Assembly: GCF_014084125.1 (NCBI RefSeq)
Contig: NZ_CP048405.1
Location: forward strand, 3,720,001 to 3,784,000
Source: Streptacidiphilus sp. PB12-B1b
GTDB lineage: Bacteria > Actinomycetota > Actinomycetes > Streptomycetales > Streptomycetaceae
Length of the DNA stretch: 64,000 bases
Direction of reading: 5' to 3'
In this document: positions 1 through 8,525 of the stretch, piece after piece
Layout: each line of letters starts with the position of its first letter
How positions within the stretch are numbered: the first letter of the stretch is position 1
Position numbers and translations under genes: made by a program
The notes under the pieces: generated by a model
Told to the model about the DNA's origin: nothing
Database searches by the model: none
Seen by the model: only the letters and a program-made list of their open reading frames with translations

Positions 1-1
1 C

Positions 2-457
2 GTGGAGCAGCCCGGCGACGTCGTCCCGCTGGTCCGCCCGCAGACCGGCAGCAGGCCGGTGCTGAACGAGGTCGACGGCACCCTGGCCGGACGCAAGGTG
101 CTGGTCGTGGACGACGACCCGCGCAACGTCTTCGCCCTCAGCGGCATCCTGGAACTGCACGGCATGCGGGTCCTGCACGCCGAGAACGGGCGCGCGGGCA
201 TGGACGCGCTCTCCCGCCACCCCGACGTCGAACTGATACTGATGGACGTGATGATGCCGGAGATGGACGGCTACGCCGCCACCACCGCCATCCGCGCGCT
301 GCCGGAGCACGCGGAGCTGCCGATCATCGCCGTCACCGCCAAGGCCATGCACGGTGACCGGGAGAAGAGCCTGGCCTCCGGCGCCAGCGACTACGTGACC
401 AAACCGGTGGACGCCAACACCCTGATCGCCTGCATGCAGCGGTGGCTCCAGGTCTAG
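2..457 (+). CDS. Receiver domain, 3' end of a probable hybrid histidine kinase (5' truncated)
   Basis: The frame is open to the left edge, so the true start probably lies outside the window. The visible 151 residues are one REC domain: acidic pocket D37-D39, phosphoacceptor D82 in LILMDVMMPEMDG, T112 and K134 (VTKPVD). This degree of conservation, with 30 linker-like residues before it and no output domain after it, is typical of the C-terminal receiver of large HAMP-rich hybrid sensor kinases in Streptomyces. A stand-alone single-domain regulator is the alternative. The next gene is a PP2C phosphatase on the same strand, so the pair may belong to one signalling unit. The domain is certain; the parent protein is inferred. 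Confidence 0.75.
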   Translation: MEQPGDVVPLVRPQTGSRPVLNEVDGTLAGRKVLVVDDDPRNVFALSGILELHGMRVLHAENGRAGMDALSRHPDVELILMDVMMPEMDGYAATTAIRALPEHAELPIIAVTAKAMHGDREKSLASGASDYVTKPVDANTLIACMQRWLQV

Positions 458-535
458 CCTGGGCGTCACCGCGGCGCAGCCACGGGACCAGCGAACCACC
501 CCGTACCGCAGCACCCTTCAAGGAGCCAGCTTCAC

Positions 536-2899
536 ATGCCCGCCCGCCCCGGTGAGCCGACCGACACCGCCGCCGCCCCGCCCGCGTCCGAGGACGGGCT
601 CGACCGCCTGGCGGCCACCGTCGCCCGGCTGCGGCGGCAGGTGGACGAGGCGCAGGCCGCGGCGGGCGGCCGGGCGCTGATCGACATGGCCCGGGGCGTG
701 CTGGTGGAACGGCTGCACTGCGGGCCGCACGCGGCCGGGCGGCAGCTGGACGCCCTGGCCGACAGCGCCGGGGTCTCGCTGCTGGAACTGGCCGCCGACA
801 TCGTCAACCAGACCGCCCAGGACGAGCTCAGCGAGATCGCCGACACCCTGCCGGCCGCCCCCGGCAGCCGCGCCCCGGCCCCCGAGGCCACCCGGCTGCG
901 CACCGCGGAGAGCGGTGTCCTGGCCGCGCAGGACACCCAGGCGGTCGCCGAGTCACTGCTGCAGTACGCCCTGGCCCCGCTGGACGCCACCGCCGTGGCG
1001 GTCTGGGCCGCCGCCCCCGACGGATCGCTGCGGCTGGCCGGCAGCGCCGGCTTCCCCGAGGCCGAGGCGGGCCGCTGGCACTACGTTCCGCCGAGCGTGG
1101 CCACCTTCGCCCGGCGCGCCCTGAACGACCGCCGGACCCTGTGGGCCCGCACCCTGGCCGAGACCCGGCTGCCGTCCATCGGCGGCAGGGCCACCCAGGA
1201 GGCTGGCCGGGTCGCCGTCCCGGCCGGCACCGGCGGGCGGCTGCTGGGCGTGCTGGAGATCAGCTGGCCCGGCCCGCTGACCCCGCAGAGCCCGCAGATC
1301 GAGCGGCAGGTCGAGGCCCTGGCCGAGCTGTGCGCGCACACCCTGGACGGCCACCAGCCGACCGCCGCCGCGCCGCTGTCGCCGCTGGCGGAGCTGGTGG
1401 AGGGGCTGTGGGATCCGGCCATGGTGCTGCGGCCGGTGCTGGACGCCGACGGCACCCTGAGCGACTTCCGCATCCACCACCTCAACAGCCACGTCGCCGA
1501 CCTGGCCGGGCGCCAGCGGTCCAGCCTCAGCGGCTCCTCGCTGCTGGAGGCGTACCCGATGACCGTGCAGAGCGGCGGGGTCTTCGAGAAGCTCGAGCAC
1601 GTCTACGCGACCGGCGAGCCGTTCCGGGCCCGGCGGATGGCCACCACCACCCTGGTCGACCAGGTCCCGCTGACCACCTACGCCCGGGTCAGCATCACCC
1701 GGCACGGCGACGAGGTGCTGCTCACCTGGCGCGCCGACGACGAGGCCACCCGCCTGGCCGACCTGCTGCAGCACGCCCAGCGGCTGGGCCGCATCGGCGG
1801 CTTCGAGGAGAACCTGCGCAGCGGGGAGATCATCTGGAACAGCCAGCTGTTCGACCTGTGCGGGCTGCTCCCCACCGATCCGCCGATCCCGGTCACCCAG
1901 CTCCCGCAGCACACCCACCCGGACGACGCCGCCACCATCGGCCGCTTCCTGCGGACCCTGCTGCACCACCGGCGGCCCGCCTCCACCGCGTTCCGGATGC
2001 AGCGCCCGGACGGCTCCGCCCGCTACATCCGGGTGGTCGCCGAGCCCGTCCTCGGCGAGGACGACGAGCTGACCGCCGTACGCGGCGCCTACCAGGACGT
2101 CTCCTCCCAGCACTGGACCGAGGTCGCCCTGGCCGCCACCCGCGACCAGCTCGCCCACAGCGAGCGGCAGGCCGCCGAGCAGAACCGGCTCACCCTCCAG
2201 CTCCAGCACGCCATCATGCCGCCCACCACCGGGCCGATCCACACCCTCGGCCTGCACGTCGCGGTCCGCTACCGGCCGGCCGAGAAGGACCACATGGTCG
2301 GCGGGGACTGGTACGACATCGTCACGTTGCCGTCCAAACAGGTGATGCTCTCGGTCGGGGACATCGCCGGGCACGGCATCGAGGCCGCCACCTCCATGGT
2401 GGTGCTGCGCAACGCCCTGCGCGGGCTCGCCGCCACCGGCGCCGGGCCCGGGCCGCTGCTGGGCTGGCTGAACACCGTCGCCCACTTCCTCACCGACAAC
2501 GTCACCGCCACCGCCGTGGTCGCCCTGTACGACCCCGCCACCCGTGTCCTGCGCTGGGCCAGGGCCGGCCACCTGCCCCCGGTGCTGGTGCGCCAGGGCC
2601 AGGCGCAGGCCCTGCCCATGGTCAAGGGCATCCTGCTGGGCGCCGTCGGCGAGGCCCGGTACCAGGAGGGCGAGGTGCAGCTGGAGCCGGATGACACCCT
2701 GCTCATCTACACCGACGGCCTGATCGAGCAGCGGGACCGCTCTGTGCAGAGCTCCCTGGACCTGCTGGTGGCGGCCGCGCAGCGGAGCGCCAGCACCCTG
2801 GACGACCGGCTGGACTACCTGCTCACCCACAGCAGCGCCGACACCGACGACGACACCTGCGTCATCGGCGTCCAGCTGGCGCCGGACCCGCTGCCCTGA
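536..2899 (+). CDS. ANTAR-GAF-PAS-PAS-PP2C (SpoIIE/RsbU-type) serine phosphatase
   Basis: Predicted cytoplasmic phosphatase that would dephosphorylate a STAS anti-anti-sigma factor. Order of domains in 787 residues: a short coiled stretch then an ANTAR-like helical segment (about 35-100, with IDMARGVLVERL and the LLELAADIV end), a GAF domain (about 125-260), two PAS domains (about 280-400 and 415-535, the second ending with the PAC-like YIRVVAEPVL), a linking helix, and a PP2C/SpoIIE domain from about 565. Metal-binding motifs are present: GGDWYD with D591, GDIAGHG, YTDGLIE and the terminal DDDTCV. ATG chosen because AGGAG sits at 521-525. ANTAR domains normally bind RNA; here the domain is fused to a sensory phosphatase, so the ligand, the RNA target and the STAS partner are all unknown. 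Confidence 0.88.
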   Translation: MPARPGEPTDTAAAPPASEDGLDRLAATVARLRRQVDEAQAAAGGRALIDMARGVLVERLHCGPHAAGRQLDALADSAGVSLLELAADIVNQTAQDELSEIADTLPAAPGSRAPAPEATRLRTAESGVLAAQDTQAVAESLLQYALAPLDATAVAVWAAAPDGSLRLAGSAGFPEAEAGRWHYVPPSVATFARRALNDRRTLWARTLAETRLPSIGGRATQEAGRVAVPAGTGGRLLGVLEISWPGPLTPQSPQIERQVEALAELCAHTLDGHQPTAAAPLSPLAELVEGLWDPAMVLRPVLDADGTLSDFRIHHLNSHVADLAGRQRSSLSGSSLLEAYPMTVQSGGVFEKLEHVYATGEPFRARRMATTTLVDQVPLTTYARVSITRHGDEVLLTWRADDEATRLADLLQHAQRLGRIGGFEENLRSGEIIWNSQLFDLCGLLPTDPPIPVTQLPQHTHPDDAATIGRFLRTLLHHRRPASTAFRMQRPDGSARYIRVVAEPVLGEDDELTAVRGAYQDVSSQHWTEVALAATRDQLAHSERQAAEQNRLTLQLQHAIMPPTTGPIHTLGLHVAVRYRPAEKDHMVGGDWYDIVTLPSKQVMLSVGDIAGHGIEAATSMVVLRNALRGLAATGAGPGPLLGWLNTVAHFLTDNVTATAVVALYDPATRVLRWARAGHLPPVLVRQGQAQALPMVKGILLGAVGEARYQEGEVQLEPDDTLLIYTDGLIEQRDRSVQSSLDLLVAAAQRSASTLDDRLDYLLTHSSADTDDDTCVIGVQLAPDPLP

Positions 2900-2934
2900 T
2901 CGACCCCCGGCCGCGTGCGCGGCCCGTATCCATC

Positions 2935-2957
2935 CGCCTGCCCCGGCGGGGCAGGCG
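2935..2957. terminator. Hairpin, 10-bp stem, after the PP2C gene
   Basis: Perfect inverted repeat CGCCTGCCCC / GGGGCAGGCG with a 3-nt loop, 36 bp after the stop of the phosphatase gene. A weaker GGCCGC / GCGGCC hairpin lies just before it. No T-tract follows, which is usual in this GC range. Confidence 0.5.
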
Positions 2958-3024
2958 CCCAGCGGGCGGTCCGGTGCGCCGGGCCGCCCGCCGTTCGACC
3001 CAGCCGCGACCAGGAGCACGCCGT

Positions 3025-4092
3025 ATGAACCCGCTGTCGAAGTCCCTGCACAGGCTCGACCGCCTGCAGCAGGCCCACCGGGGGCCCGCCTTCGTCGTCG
3101 CCGTGGTCCGCAAGCTGGGCGACGACCGCACCGGCCAGCTGTCCGCGCTGATCACCTACTACGGCTTCACCGCGGTCTTCCCGCTGCTCCTGCTGCTCAC
3201 CACCACGCTCGGCTTCGTGCTGCGCGGCAACACCGCCGCCCAGCGCGCGGTGCTGGACTCCGCCCTGGCCGACTTCCCGATCATCGGCAACCAGCTCACC
3301 GCCAACGTCCACTCGCTGCACGGCACCGGCGCGGCGGTGGTCGCGGGCGGGCTCGGCCTGCTCTACGGCTCGCTCGGGGTCACCCAGGCGCTGCAGTTCG
3401 CCATGGCCCAGGTGTGGAACATCCCCGAGGTGGACCGGCCCGGCTACCTGGACCGGCTGGGGCGCGGCCTGCTGCTGCTGGTCGCGCTGGCGGCGGGCCT
3501 GCTGCTCAGCGCGGCCACCGCCGGGCTGGCCGGCTTCGTGGCCCGCGGGCCGCTGGCCTACGCGGCCGGGCTGCTCGGGTCGGCGGCCGTCAACACCGGG
3601 CTCTACCTGGTCAGCTTCCGCATCCTGACTCCGGAGGAGATCCCGCTGCGGCAGCTGCTGCCGGGCTGCCTGCTGGCGGGCCCGGCCTGGACCGCGCTGC
3701 AGACCGGCGGCGGCTATCTGATCGCCCATGAGCTGCGGCACTCGACCCAGGTCTACGGCTTCTTCGGGACCGTCCTCGGCCTGCTGTCCTGGCTCTACCT
3801 GGGGGCGCAGATCACCATGTGCGCGGCCGAGATCAACGTGGTGCGCACCCGGCGGCTGTGGCCGCGGACGCTGCTGCAGCCGCCGCTGACCCAGGCCGAC
3901 CGCCGGGTCCTGGACGCGCTGGTGCACCAGGAGGAGCGCCGCCCCGAGCAGCGGGTGGAGAGCTTCTTCGTGGTCGACGCCGTCGAAGCGCCGCAGGCGG
4001 TGCCGGCCGCGCCGCCCGAGCGGGCCGAGCCGCCCGCTGCCGCCGCCGCGGCGGGCGCGGAGCCGGAGGCGGGCCTCGAGGGTCACGGCTGA
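3025..4092 (+). CDS. YihY/BrkB-family integral membrane protein
   Basis: A 355-residue protein with about six membrane segments between residues 40 and 275, then a soluble Ala/Pro/Glu-rich tail of about 80 residues. Family marks are the opening amphipathic region followed by LITYYGFTAVFPLLLLL, the central GGLGLLYGSLGVTQALQ, and the YGFFGTVLGLLSWLYLGAQI helix near the end. The family was once called ribonuclease BN, but no nuclease activity is supported and its role is unknown. The start at 3025 is chosen over one 51 bp upstream because CAGGAG lies 7 bases before it. It stands alone downstream of a hairpin terminator, so it is probably transcribed on its own or with the small gene that follows. 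Confidence 0.85.
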   Translation: MNPLSKSLHRLDRLQQAHRGPAFVVAVVRKLGDDRTGQLSALITYYGFTAVFPLLLLLTTTLGFVLRGNTAAQRAVLDSALADFPIIGNQLTANVHSLHGTGAAVVAGGLGLLYGSLGVTQALQFAMAQVWNIPEVDRPGYLDRLGRGLLLLVALAAGLLLSAATAGLAGFVARGPLAYAAGLLGSAAVNTGLYLVSFRILTPEEIPLRQLLPGCLLAGPAWTALQTGGGYLIAHELRHSTQVYGFFGTVLGLLSWLYLGAQITMCAAEINVVRTRRLWPRTLLQPPLTQADRRVLDALVHQEERRPEQRVESFFVVDAVEAPQAVPAAPPERAEPPAAAAAAGAEPEAGLEGHG

Positions 4093-4152
4093 AACCGCCG
4101 TCCGTGGGCAGGGGTGGGCTGTCCGGTGATCGAACCACGCGAGGAGCAGCAG

Positions 4153-4395
4153 ATGAGCGGTTTCAGGGTGACCACGACGGTCGAGGTCTCGAAGGAGCTG
4201 GGGGCCTACGGGCCGGAGCGCCAGCCGCTGATCCAGGCGGCGCTGGAGATGCTGTCGGACGAGTCGGCGATGGCCGCCGGCACAGCCGACGGCCCCGGGC
4301 GCTACGCGGAACTGCTGCCGGGCACGACCTTCTACTGGCTGGTCCTGGAACGGCCCAGGCTGGTCGTGGTCTGGCAGGTCGCCACCGCGGTGTAG
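4153..4395 (+). CDS. Hypothetical small protein (80 aa)
   Basis: Not recognised. Soluble alpha/beta-looking protein with a basic N-terminal strand (FRVTTTVEV), an acidic helix around LIQAALEMLSDESAM and a hydrophobic C-terminal pair of strands ending in LVVVWQVATAV. No transmembrane segment or cysteine. The internal ATG at 4153 is preferred over 4114 because GAGGAG lies 6 bases upstream. The stop codon is inside the first unit of a 15-bp triplicate repeat whose next two units read CAG in place of TAG, so a single base change would extend the protein in frame. It converges on the MFS gene. Confidence 0.6.
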   Translation: MSGFRVTTTVEVSKELGAYGPERQPLIQAALEMLSDESAMAAGTADGPGRYAELLPGTTFYWLVLERPRLVVVWQVATAV

Positions 4396-4425
4396 CCCAC
4401 CGCGGTGCAGCCCACCGCGGTGCAG
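4381..4425. repeat. Three tandem 15-bp units spanning a stop codon
   Basis: Units at 4381-4395, 4396-4410 and 4411-4425 share CCACCGCGGTG-AG; each contains the 10-bp palindrome CACCGCGGTG. The unit is five codons long and in phase with the upstream gene (TAV-stop in unit 1, TAVQ in units 2 and 3). It occupies most of the gap between two convergent genes and may also act as a transcription block. Confidence 0.75.
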
Positions 4426-4451
4426 CAGGGCGCCCGGGGCCGGGCCGCTCG

Positions 4452-5990
4452 TCAGCCGGGGCTCGCCGCGGGCGCCGCCTCGGCGGACGACGGCCCGGAG
4501 ATCTCCTCCAGCGAGCGGCCCTCGGCGTCCACCCCGAGGAACACCTCGACCACCGCCCCGATGATCATCACTCCGGCGCCGATCAGGTAGCCCAGGAACA
4601 GCTTGAAGTGGTCCTGCCCGGTGCCGATCAGCTGGCCGTAGAGCCAGGGACCGAAGGCCCCGAAGGACTGGGCGATGACGAAGAACACGGCGATGGCCTT
4701 GGCCCGCACCTCCACCGGGAAGACCTCGCTGACCGTCAGGTAGGCGGCGCTGGCCCCGGCCGAGGCGAAGAAGAAGATGACGCACCAGGCGGCCGTCTGG
4801 GTGACCGCGTTCAGCAGCCCGGCCTTGAACAGGAAGGCGCTGACGGCCAGCAGGAAGCCGGAGAGGAAGTAGGTGCCGGAGATCATCTTCCGGCGGCCGA
4901 CGGTGTCGAACAGCCGGCCGATGGTCAGCGGGCCGATCAGGTTCCCCAGGGCGAAGAAGATGAAGTAGTAGGCGGTGTCGCCGCTGGGCACGCCGTAGAT
5001 CCTGGTGAGCACCAGGGTGTAGGTGAAGAAGATGGCGTTGTACAGGAACGACTGCGTGATCATCAGTGAGGCGCTCAGCACCGAGCGCCCGGGATAGCGC
5101 GAGAACAGGGTCCGGGCCAGCGTGACGAAGCCGATGTTGTCCGCCGCGACCACCTTGACGGCCTTGGACTCGTCCACCGGATCGAGCGTGCCGCCGCTGT
5201 CGTCCACGCTGCGCTCGATCTGCGCCACCGCCGCCTCGGCCTCGTCCACCCGGCCGTGCATGATCAGCCAGCGCGGGCTCTCCGGCAGGTTCTTCCGGAC
5301 GAAGATGATCACGAAGCCCAGTACCGGGCCGAGCAGGAAGGCCACCCGCCAGGCGTAGCTCGCGGGCAGGTTGTTCACCACGGCCAGGGTGAACACGGTG
5401 GCCAGCAGCGCGCCGCCCCAGTAGGTGCCGTTGATGGCGATGTCCACCCGGCCCCGGTAGCGGGCCGGGATCAGCTCGTCGATGGCCGAGTTGATGGCCG
5501 CGTACTCGCCGCCGATGCCCATGCCCGCGATGAAGCGGGTGGCGTCCAGCCACAGCACCCAGCCGTGGGAGTGGCCCGCGGTGCACGCGGTGAGCGCGCC
5601 GCCGGCCAGGTAGACGCCCAGGGTGATCATGAAGAGGTTGCGTCGGCCCCACTTGTCCGACAGCCACCCGAAGAACAGCGCCCCGGCCACCTCGCCCAGC
5701 AGGTAGACCGTGCCGACGGAGAAGCTGACCGACGCCGAGGACAGGTTCAGCGTGTCCTTCTGGGTCAGGATGCTGGTGACGTTGGAGGCGATGGTGATCT
5801 CCAGGCCGTCCAGCACCCAGGCCACGCCCAGGGCGATCACCAGCCGGGTGTGGAAGCCGGACCAGCCCAGCCGGTCCAGCCGGGCCGGGATCAGGCTGAG
5901 CACGCCGCCGGAGCCGCCCGACGAACCGGAGCCGCCCGACGACGGCGGAGGCTGCTCCGCAGGTGGTCCAGAATTCGCGGGTCTGGTCAT
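4452..5990 (-). CDS. MFS transporter (sugar/organic-acid symporter type)
   Basis: A 512-residue permease of the inner membrane with 12 predicted helices after a Pro/Ser/Gly-rich 35-residue cytoplasmic N-terminus. Major-facilitator marks are D-K-W-G-R-R after TM2, the GGEYAA segment with R-Y-R-G-R in the first half, and D-T-V-G-R-R-K in the matching loop of the second half. The long cytoplasmic loop near residue 240 (EAAVAQIERS...) resembles the central loop of the sugar and metabolite:H+ symporters. Substrate cannot be read from sequence; the neighbouring aldose epimerase suggests a sugar. Start at 5990 is chosen because GGAGG lies 7 bases upstream of that ATG; the longer open frame has no such site. 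Confidence 0.88.
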   Translation of the reverse strand: MTRPANSGPPAEQPPPSSGGSGSSGGSGGVLSLIPARLDRLGWSGFHTRLVIALGVAWVLDGLEITIASNVTSILTQKDTLNLSSASVSFSVGTVYLLGEVAGALFFGWLSDKWGRRNLFMITLGVYLAGGALTACTAGHSHGWVLWLDATRFIAGMGIGGEYAAINSAIDELIPARYRGRVDIAINGTYWGGALLATVFTLAVVNNLPASYAWRVAFLLGPVLGFVIIFVRKNLPESPRWLIMHGRVDEAEAAVAQIERSVDDSGGTLDPVDESKAVKVVAADNIGFVTLARTLFSRYPGRSVLSASLMITQSFLYNAIFFTYTLVLTRIYGVPSGDTAYYFIFFALGNLIGPLTIGRLFDTVGRRKMISGTYFLSGFLLAVSAFLFKAGLLNAVTQTAAWCVIFFFASAGASAAYLTVSEVFPVEVRAKAIAVFFVIAQSFGAFGPWLYGQLIGTGQDHFKLFLGYLIGAGVMIIGAVVEVFLGVDAEGRSLEEISGPSSAEAAPAASPG

Positions 5991-6155
5991 CGGCCGGCCT
6001 CCGAAATCGCGGGTGGGGGCCGACGCGTGGCGGTTGTCCGCCGCCTGCGCCGGCACTGCGTGGGTGGGGCGGCCTCCCGCCCCACCAGCCCCTGCCCGGT
6101 TCCCTCGCAGGCTAACGTCGGCTCACATCCCCGGCAACGCGGCCGATCGGGGCGG

Positions 6156-7073
6156 TCAGGGGGCCAGCCGGGCGCCCCAACGGGTGACGGTGGAGCCGCC
6201 CGGCTCCAGCCGGACGACGCCCTCGCCGCTGCGGAAGGCGTCCGGCGGGCAGGTCATCGGCTCGGTGCCCAGGCCGTGCCGGCGGCGCTCCGGGGCCAGG
6301 GTGTCGGCGGTGTAGATCTCGACCAGCGGGTAGCCCTCGTCCACCCACAGCTCCGCCGTCCGGCCGTCGGCCCCGGTGAGCCGGACCCAGGCCCGGCCGT
6401 CCGGGTCGCGCTCCAGGTCGGTGAAGGCGTAGTCGATCTCCAGGCCCCGCAGCGGGCGTCCGTGGCGGAAGTCGAAGGGGGTGCCCGCGACCGCCTCCGT
6501 GCCGGTGGGCAGCTGGCGTTCGGGGTCGGTGGTGATCCGGGTGGCGGCGGCCAGGGTGAGCGTGCAGGCGTCGACGGTGCCGCTGCCCGGCGAGAGGTAC
6601 GGGTGCTGGCCGCTGCCGTACGGCGCGGGCCGGTCGCCCTCGTTGCGGGCGGTGGTGGTCACGGTCAGGCCGTCCTCGTCCAGCCGGTACTCCACCCGCA
6701 CGTCCAGCGTGAACGGATAGCCCGGCATCGGGTGCAGCACGGTGGCCATGGTGATCCGGCTCTGGTCCGCCTGGACCGGCTGCCACGAGCGCCAGCGCAG
6801 GAAGCCGTGGATGGCGTTCTGCTTCTCCGGCTCGTCCAGCGGCACCTGGTGGTCGACGCCGTCGAAGCGGTAGCGGCCGTCGCCGAGCCGGTTGGGCCAG
6901 GGGATGAGCGGCGTGCCGTGCGCGCCGTCGCACAGGGCGTCCAGCGGGTACGGGTGCAGGACGTCGCGGTCGCCGGCCCGGTAGCAGCGGATGCCCCCGC
7001 CGACCTCGACCACCGTGGCCCGCTGGTCGCCGAAGCCGATCTCGTACTGCTGTCCGGAAGGGGGTGTGGGCAC
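6156..7073 (-). CDS. Aldose 1-epimerase family protein
   Basis: Galactose-mutarotase-like beta-sandwich enzyme that would interconvert alpha and beta anomers of a hexose. The expected landmarks are visible: the N-terminal GTPLIPWPNRLGDGRY, the NAIHGFLRW histidine motif, the second catalytic histidine in YGSGQHPYLSPG, and the distal acidic residue in PLVEIYTADT. About 305 residues, the usual length. A GTG at 7073 with AGGAG 9 bases upstream is preferred; an ATG at 7094 is the alternative and adds seven residues. The gene lies upstream of the MFS gene on the same strand (165 bp gap), so both may serve uptake and use of one sugar; that link is inferred. Confidence 0.87.
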   Translation of the reverse strand: MPTPPSGQQYEIGFGDQRATVVEVGGGIRCYRAGDRDVLHPYPLDALCDGAHGTPLIPWPNRLGDGRYRFDGVDHQVPLDEPEKQNAIHGFLRWRSWQPVQADQSRITMATVLHPMPGYPFTLDVRVEYRLDEDGLTVTTTARNEGDRPAPYGSGQHPYLSPGSGTVDACTLTLAAATRITTDPERQLPTGTEAVAGTPFDFRHGRPLRGLEIDYAFTDLERDPDGRAWVRLTGADGRTAELWVDEGYPLVEIYTADTLAPERRRHGLGTEPMTCPPDAFRSGEGVVRLEPGGSTVTRWGARLAP

Positions 7074-7385
7074 GGTGTCACTCTCCTGATCCATGGTGCC
7101 GCCTGCGGGGGAGCGGGCGTGCGGTCGGGAACGCAGTCGGCACGGTACTCCTGGTCCCCGCCCGACTCCTCGTCGGCGCCCGGCGGGTCACGGCAGCACG
7201 GCAGGTTTCGCCTGCGGCAAGGGGGTTAGGCGCTCACTGCGGCCGTCCGGCGCGACCCTCTCCCCCCGGGTCGGTCCCCGGGGCCGCCCCGGAAGGGCCC
7301 CGGCTCCCCCCGCCGCGGGCCCTTCCGCAGTCCCCGGTCCGCAGCCCGCCCGGCCGCGCTGCCCCGGCCCGCTCCGGGCCCGGCG
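7074..7385. other. Intergenic region, no gene recognised
   Basis: About 310 bp between the aldose epimerase start and the ssgA-like stop, both on the minus strand. Open frames here are compositional shadows with no ribosome binding site. It must hold the promoter of the epimerase gene; no convincing -10/-35 pair was found on the minus strand. Confidence 0.5.
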
Positions 7386-7811
7386 TCACTGCGGCTCCTG
7401 CGGGTCGGCGGCGCTCCCGGCCGCCAGCAGCCGGTCCCAGTCCAGGTCGAGCCGCTCCCGGCCGAACGGCACCAGCGCGTAGCTGGCCTGAAGGAAGGTC
7501 CGCAGCGGCTCGGTGGCGCCGACCAGCTCGGCGCGGGCCTGCGCGGTCCGCAGCCGGATGGCGGTGCGGTCCCTGCCGACCGGGCTCACCTGGACGTCCC
7601 CCTCGCCGCTGGTACGGGTCAGACCCTCCGTCAGCAGGTCCCGGCTGAACTCCCAGACGGCGTCGGCGCCGTCCGCGGTGAGCATGCCGGGGAAGCGGGC
7701 CCGGACACAGAACGGGTTGTTCGGGGCGTAGCTGAGCCAGGCGGTGAAGTCGATCGAGCTGCTCGGGCCGAGCAGGGTGAAGTCCACGGGACGGATGATC
7801 GTCGGAAGCAT
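7386..7811 (-). CDS. SsgA-family sporulation/cell-division regulator (SALP)
   Basis: A 141-residue SsgA-like protein, a family restricted to sporulating actinomycetes that helps place septum and peptidoglycan machinery during sporulation. Recognisable by ASYALVPFGRE near the C-terminus, the N-terminal S-Y-A-P-N-N-P-F strand, the V-W-E-F-S-R-D-L-L-T-E-G helix and G-E-G-D-V-Q-V-S-P. Length is right for the family (about 130-145). The ATG at 7811 has GGAGA 8 bases upstream; the open frame extends further but its extra 42 residues look non-coding. Which of SsgA to SsgG it matches cannot be decided here. It is monocistronic and next to a STAS/anti-sigma pair. Confidence 0.85.
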   Translation of the reverse strand: MLPTIIRPVDFTLLGPSSSIDFTAWLSYAPNNPFCVRARFPGMLTADGADAVWEFSRDLLTEGLTRTSGEGDVQVSPVGRDRTAIRLRTAQARAELVGATEPLRTFLQASYALVPFGRERLDLDWDRLLAAGSAADPQEPQ

Positions 7812-7960
7812 CGGCAGAGTCTCCAGGGCAAGGGCGGACACAACTCCCCGCACCGGCTGCGGGCACGCCAAAGGTGGCGGGGATGCGGCTCGTCTACCCT
7901 GACTCCCGGGGCGCACGCTGGGCCGTTCGGTGGACATCCGGGGCCGGAGCGCCGCCGCCG

Positions 7961-8314
7961 TCAGCCGGGGGAGCCCGCCAGGGCCGCCGCCACGCTCGGG
8001 TACTGCGCGATGACGGTGTCCACGGCGGTGATCTCCAGGACCCGTCCGACCGCCTCGGTGGCCGACACCAGCGCCAGCGACCCCTGCTCCGCCTGCGCCC
8101 GGCGCAACACCTGGAGCAGCACGTTCAGCCCGCTGGAGTCGCAGAACCCGACCTGCGACATCTCCAGCACCAGATGGCGCCGGCCCTCGTCGATCAGCTC
8201 GACCAGCACGTCGTGCAGGCTCCCGGCGCTGTCGAAATCCATCGACCCGCCGACCGCCACCACCGCGTGCGTGCCCTGCGCCTGCTGGACGGTGGCGGTC
8301 AGATCGCAGGGCAT
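7961..8314 (-). CDS. STAS-domain anti-anti-sigma factor (RsbV/BldG-like)
   Basis: A 117-residue single STAS domain. The phosphorylatable loop reads GFCDSSGLNVLL, with the serine pair after Asp that an RsbW-type kinase phosphorylates; the N-terminal strand HAVVAVGGSMDFDSAG is also typical. Unphosphorylated protein would bind an anti-sigma kinase and free a sigma factor. ATG at 8314 has TCCGGAG just upstream. It is divergent from a HATPase gene that starts 211 bp away, an arrangement consistent with a cognate switch pair sharing a promoter region. Confidence 0.88.
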   Translation of the reverse strand: MPCDLTATVQQAQGTHAVVAVGGSMDFDSAGSLHDVLVELIDEGRRHLVLEMSQVGFCDSSGLNVLLQVLRRAQAEQGSLALVSATEAVGRVLEITAVDTVIAQYPSVAAALAGSPG

Positions 8315-8525
8315 GTGAACTCCGGATGACGGTGGTTGGGACGCCGTGGCTGCCGCGGGGCGGGCTGCCCAGTCTATGATCCCCGCAGGGGCCGCTCCGG
8401 CGGAAGCCCGGTCGGCGAACTCATACCGGTCGGCGGGGTGCGGCACACGGGCGTGCCGACGGCGACATACCGGGCAAGGGACCGGCACGGCTCGGCATTC
8501 ACGACGAGGGACACGGGGAGCACGC

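Noticed and set aside
953-3019. A 688-codon minus-strand open frame over the ANTAR-PP2C gene
   Set aside because: Same cause: shadow of a plus-strand gene whose PP2C, PAS and GAF motifs are intact.
2815-5667. A 950-codon minus-strand open frame across the BrkB and MFS genes
   Set aside because: Crosses two recognisable genes on different strands and has shadow-like composition.
7205-7230. A SigB-like promoter (GTTT-N14-GGGTTA) on the plus strand
   Set aside because: The -10 is imperfect and it points at no gene on that strand.
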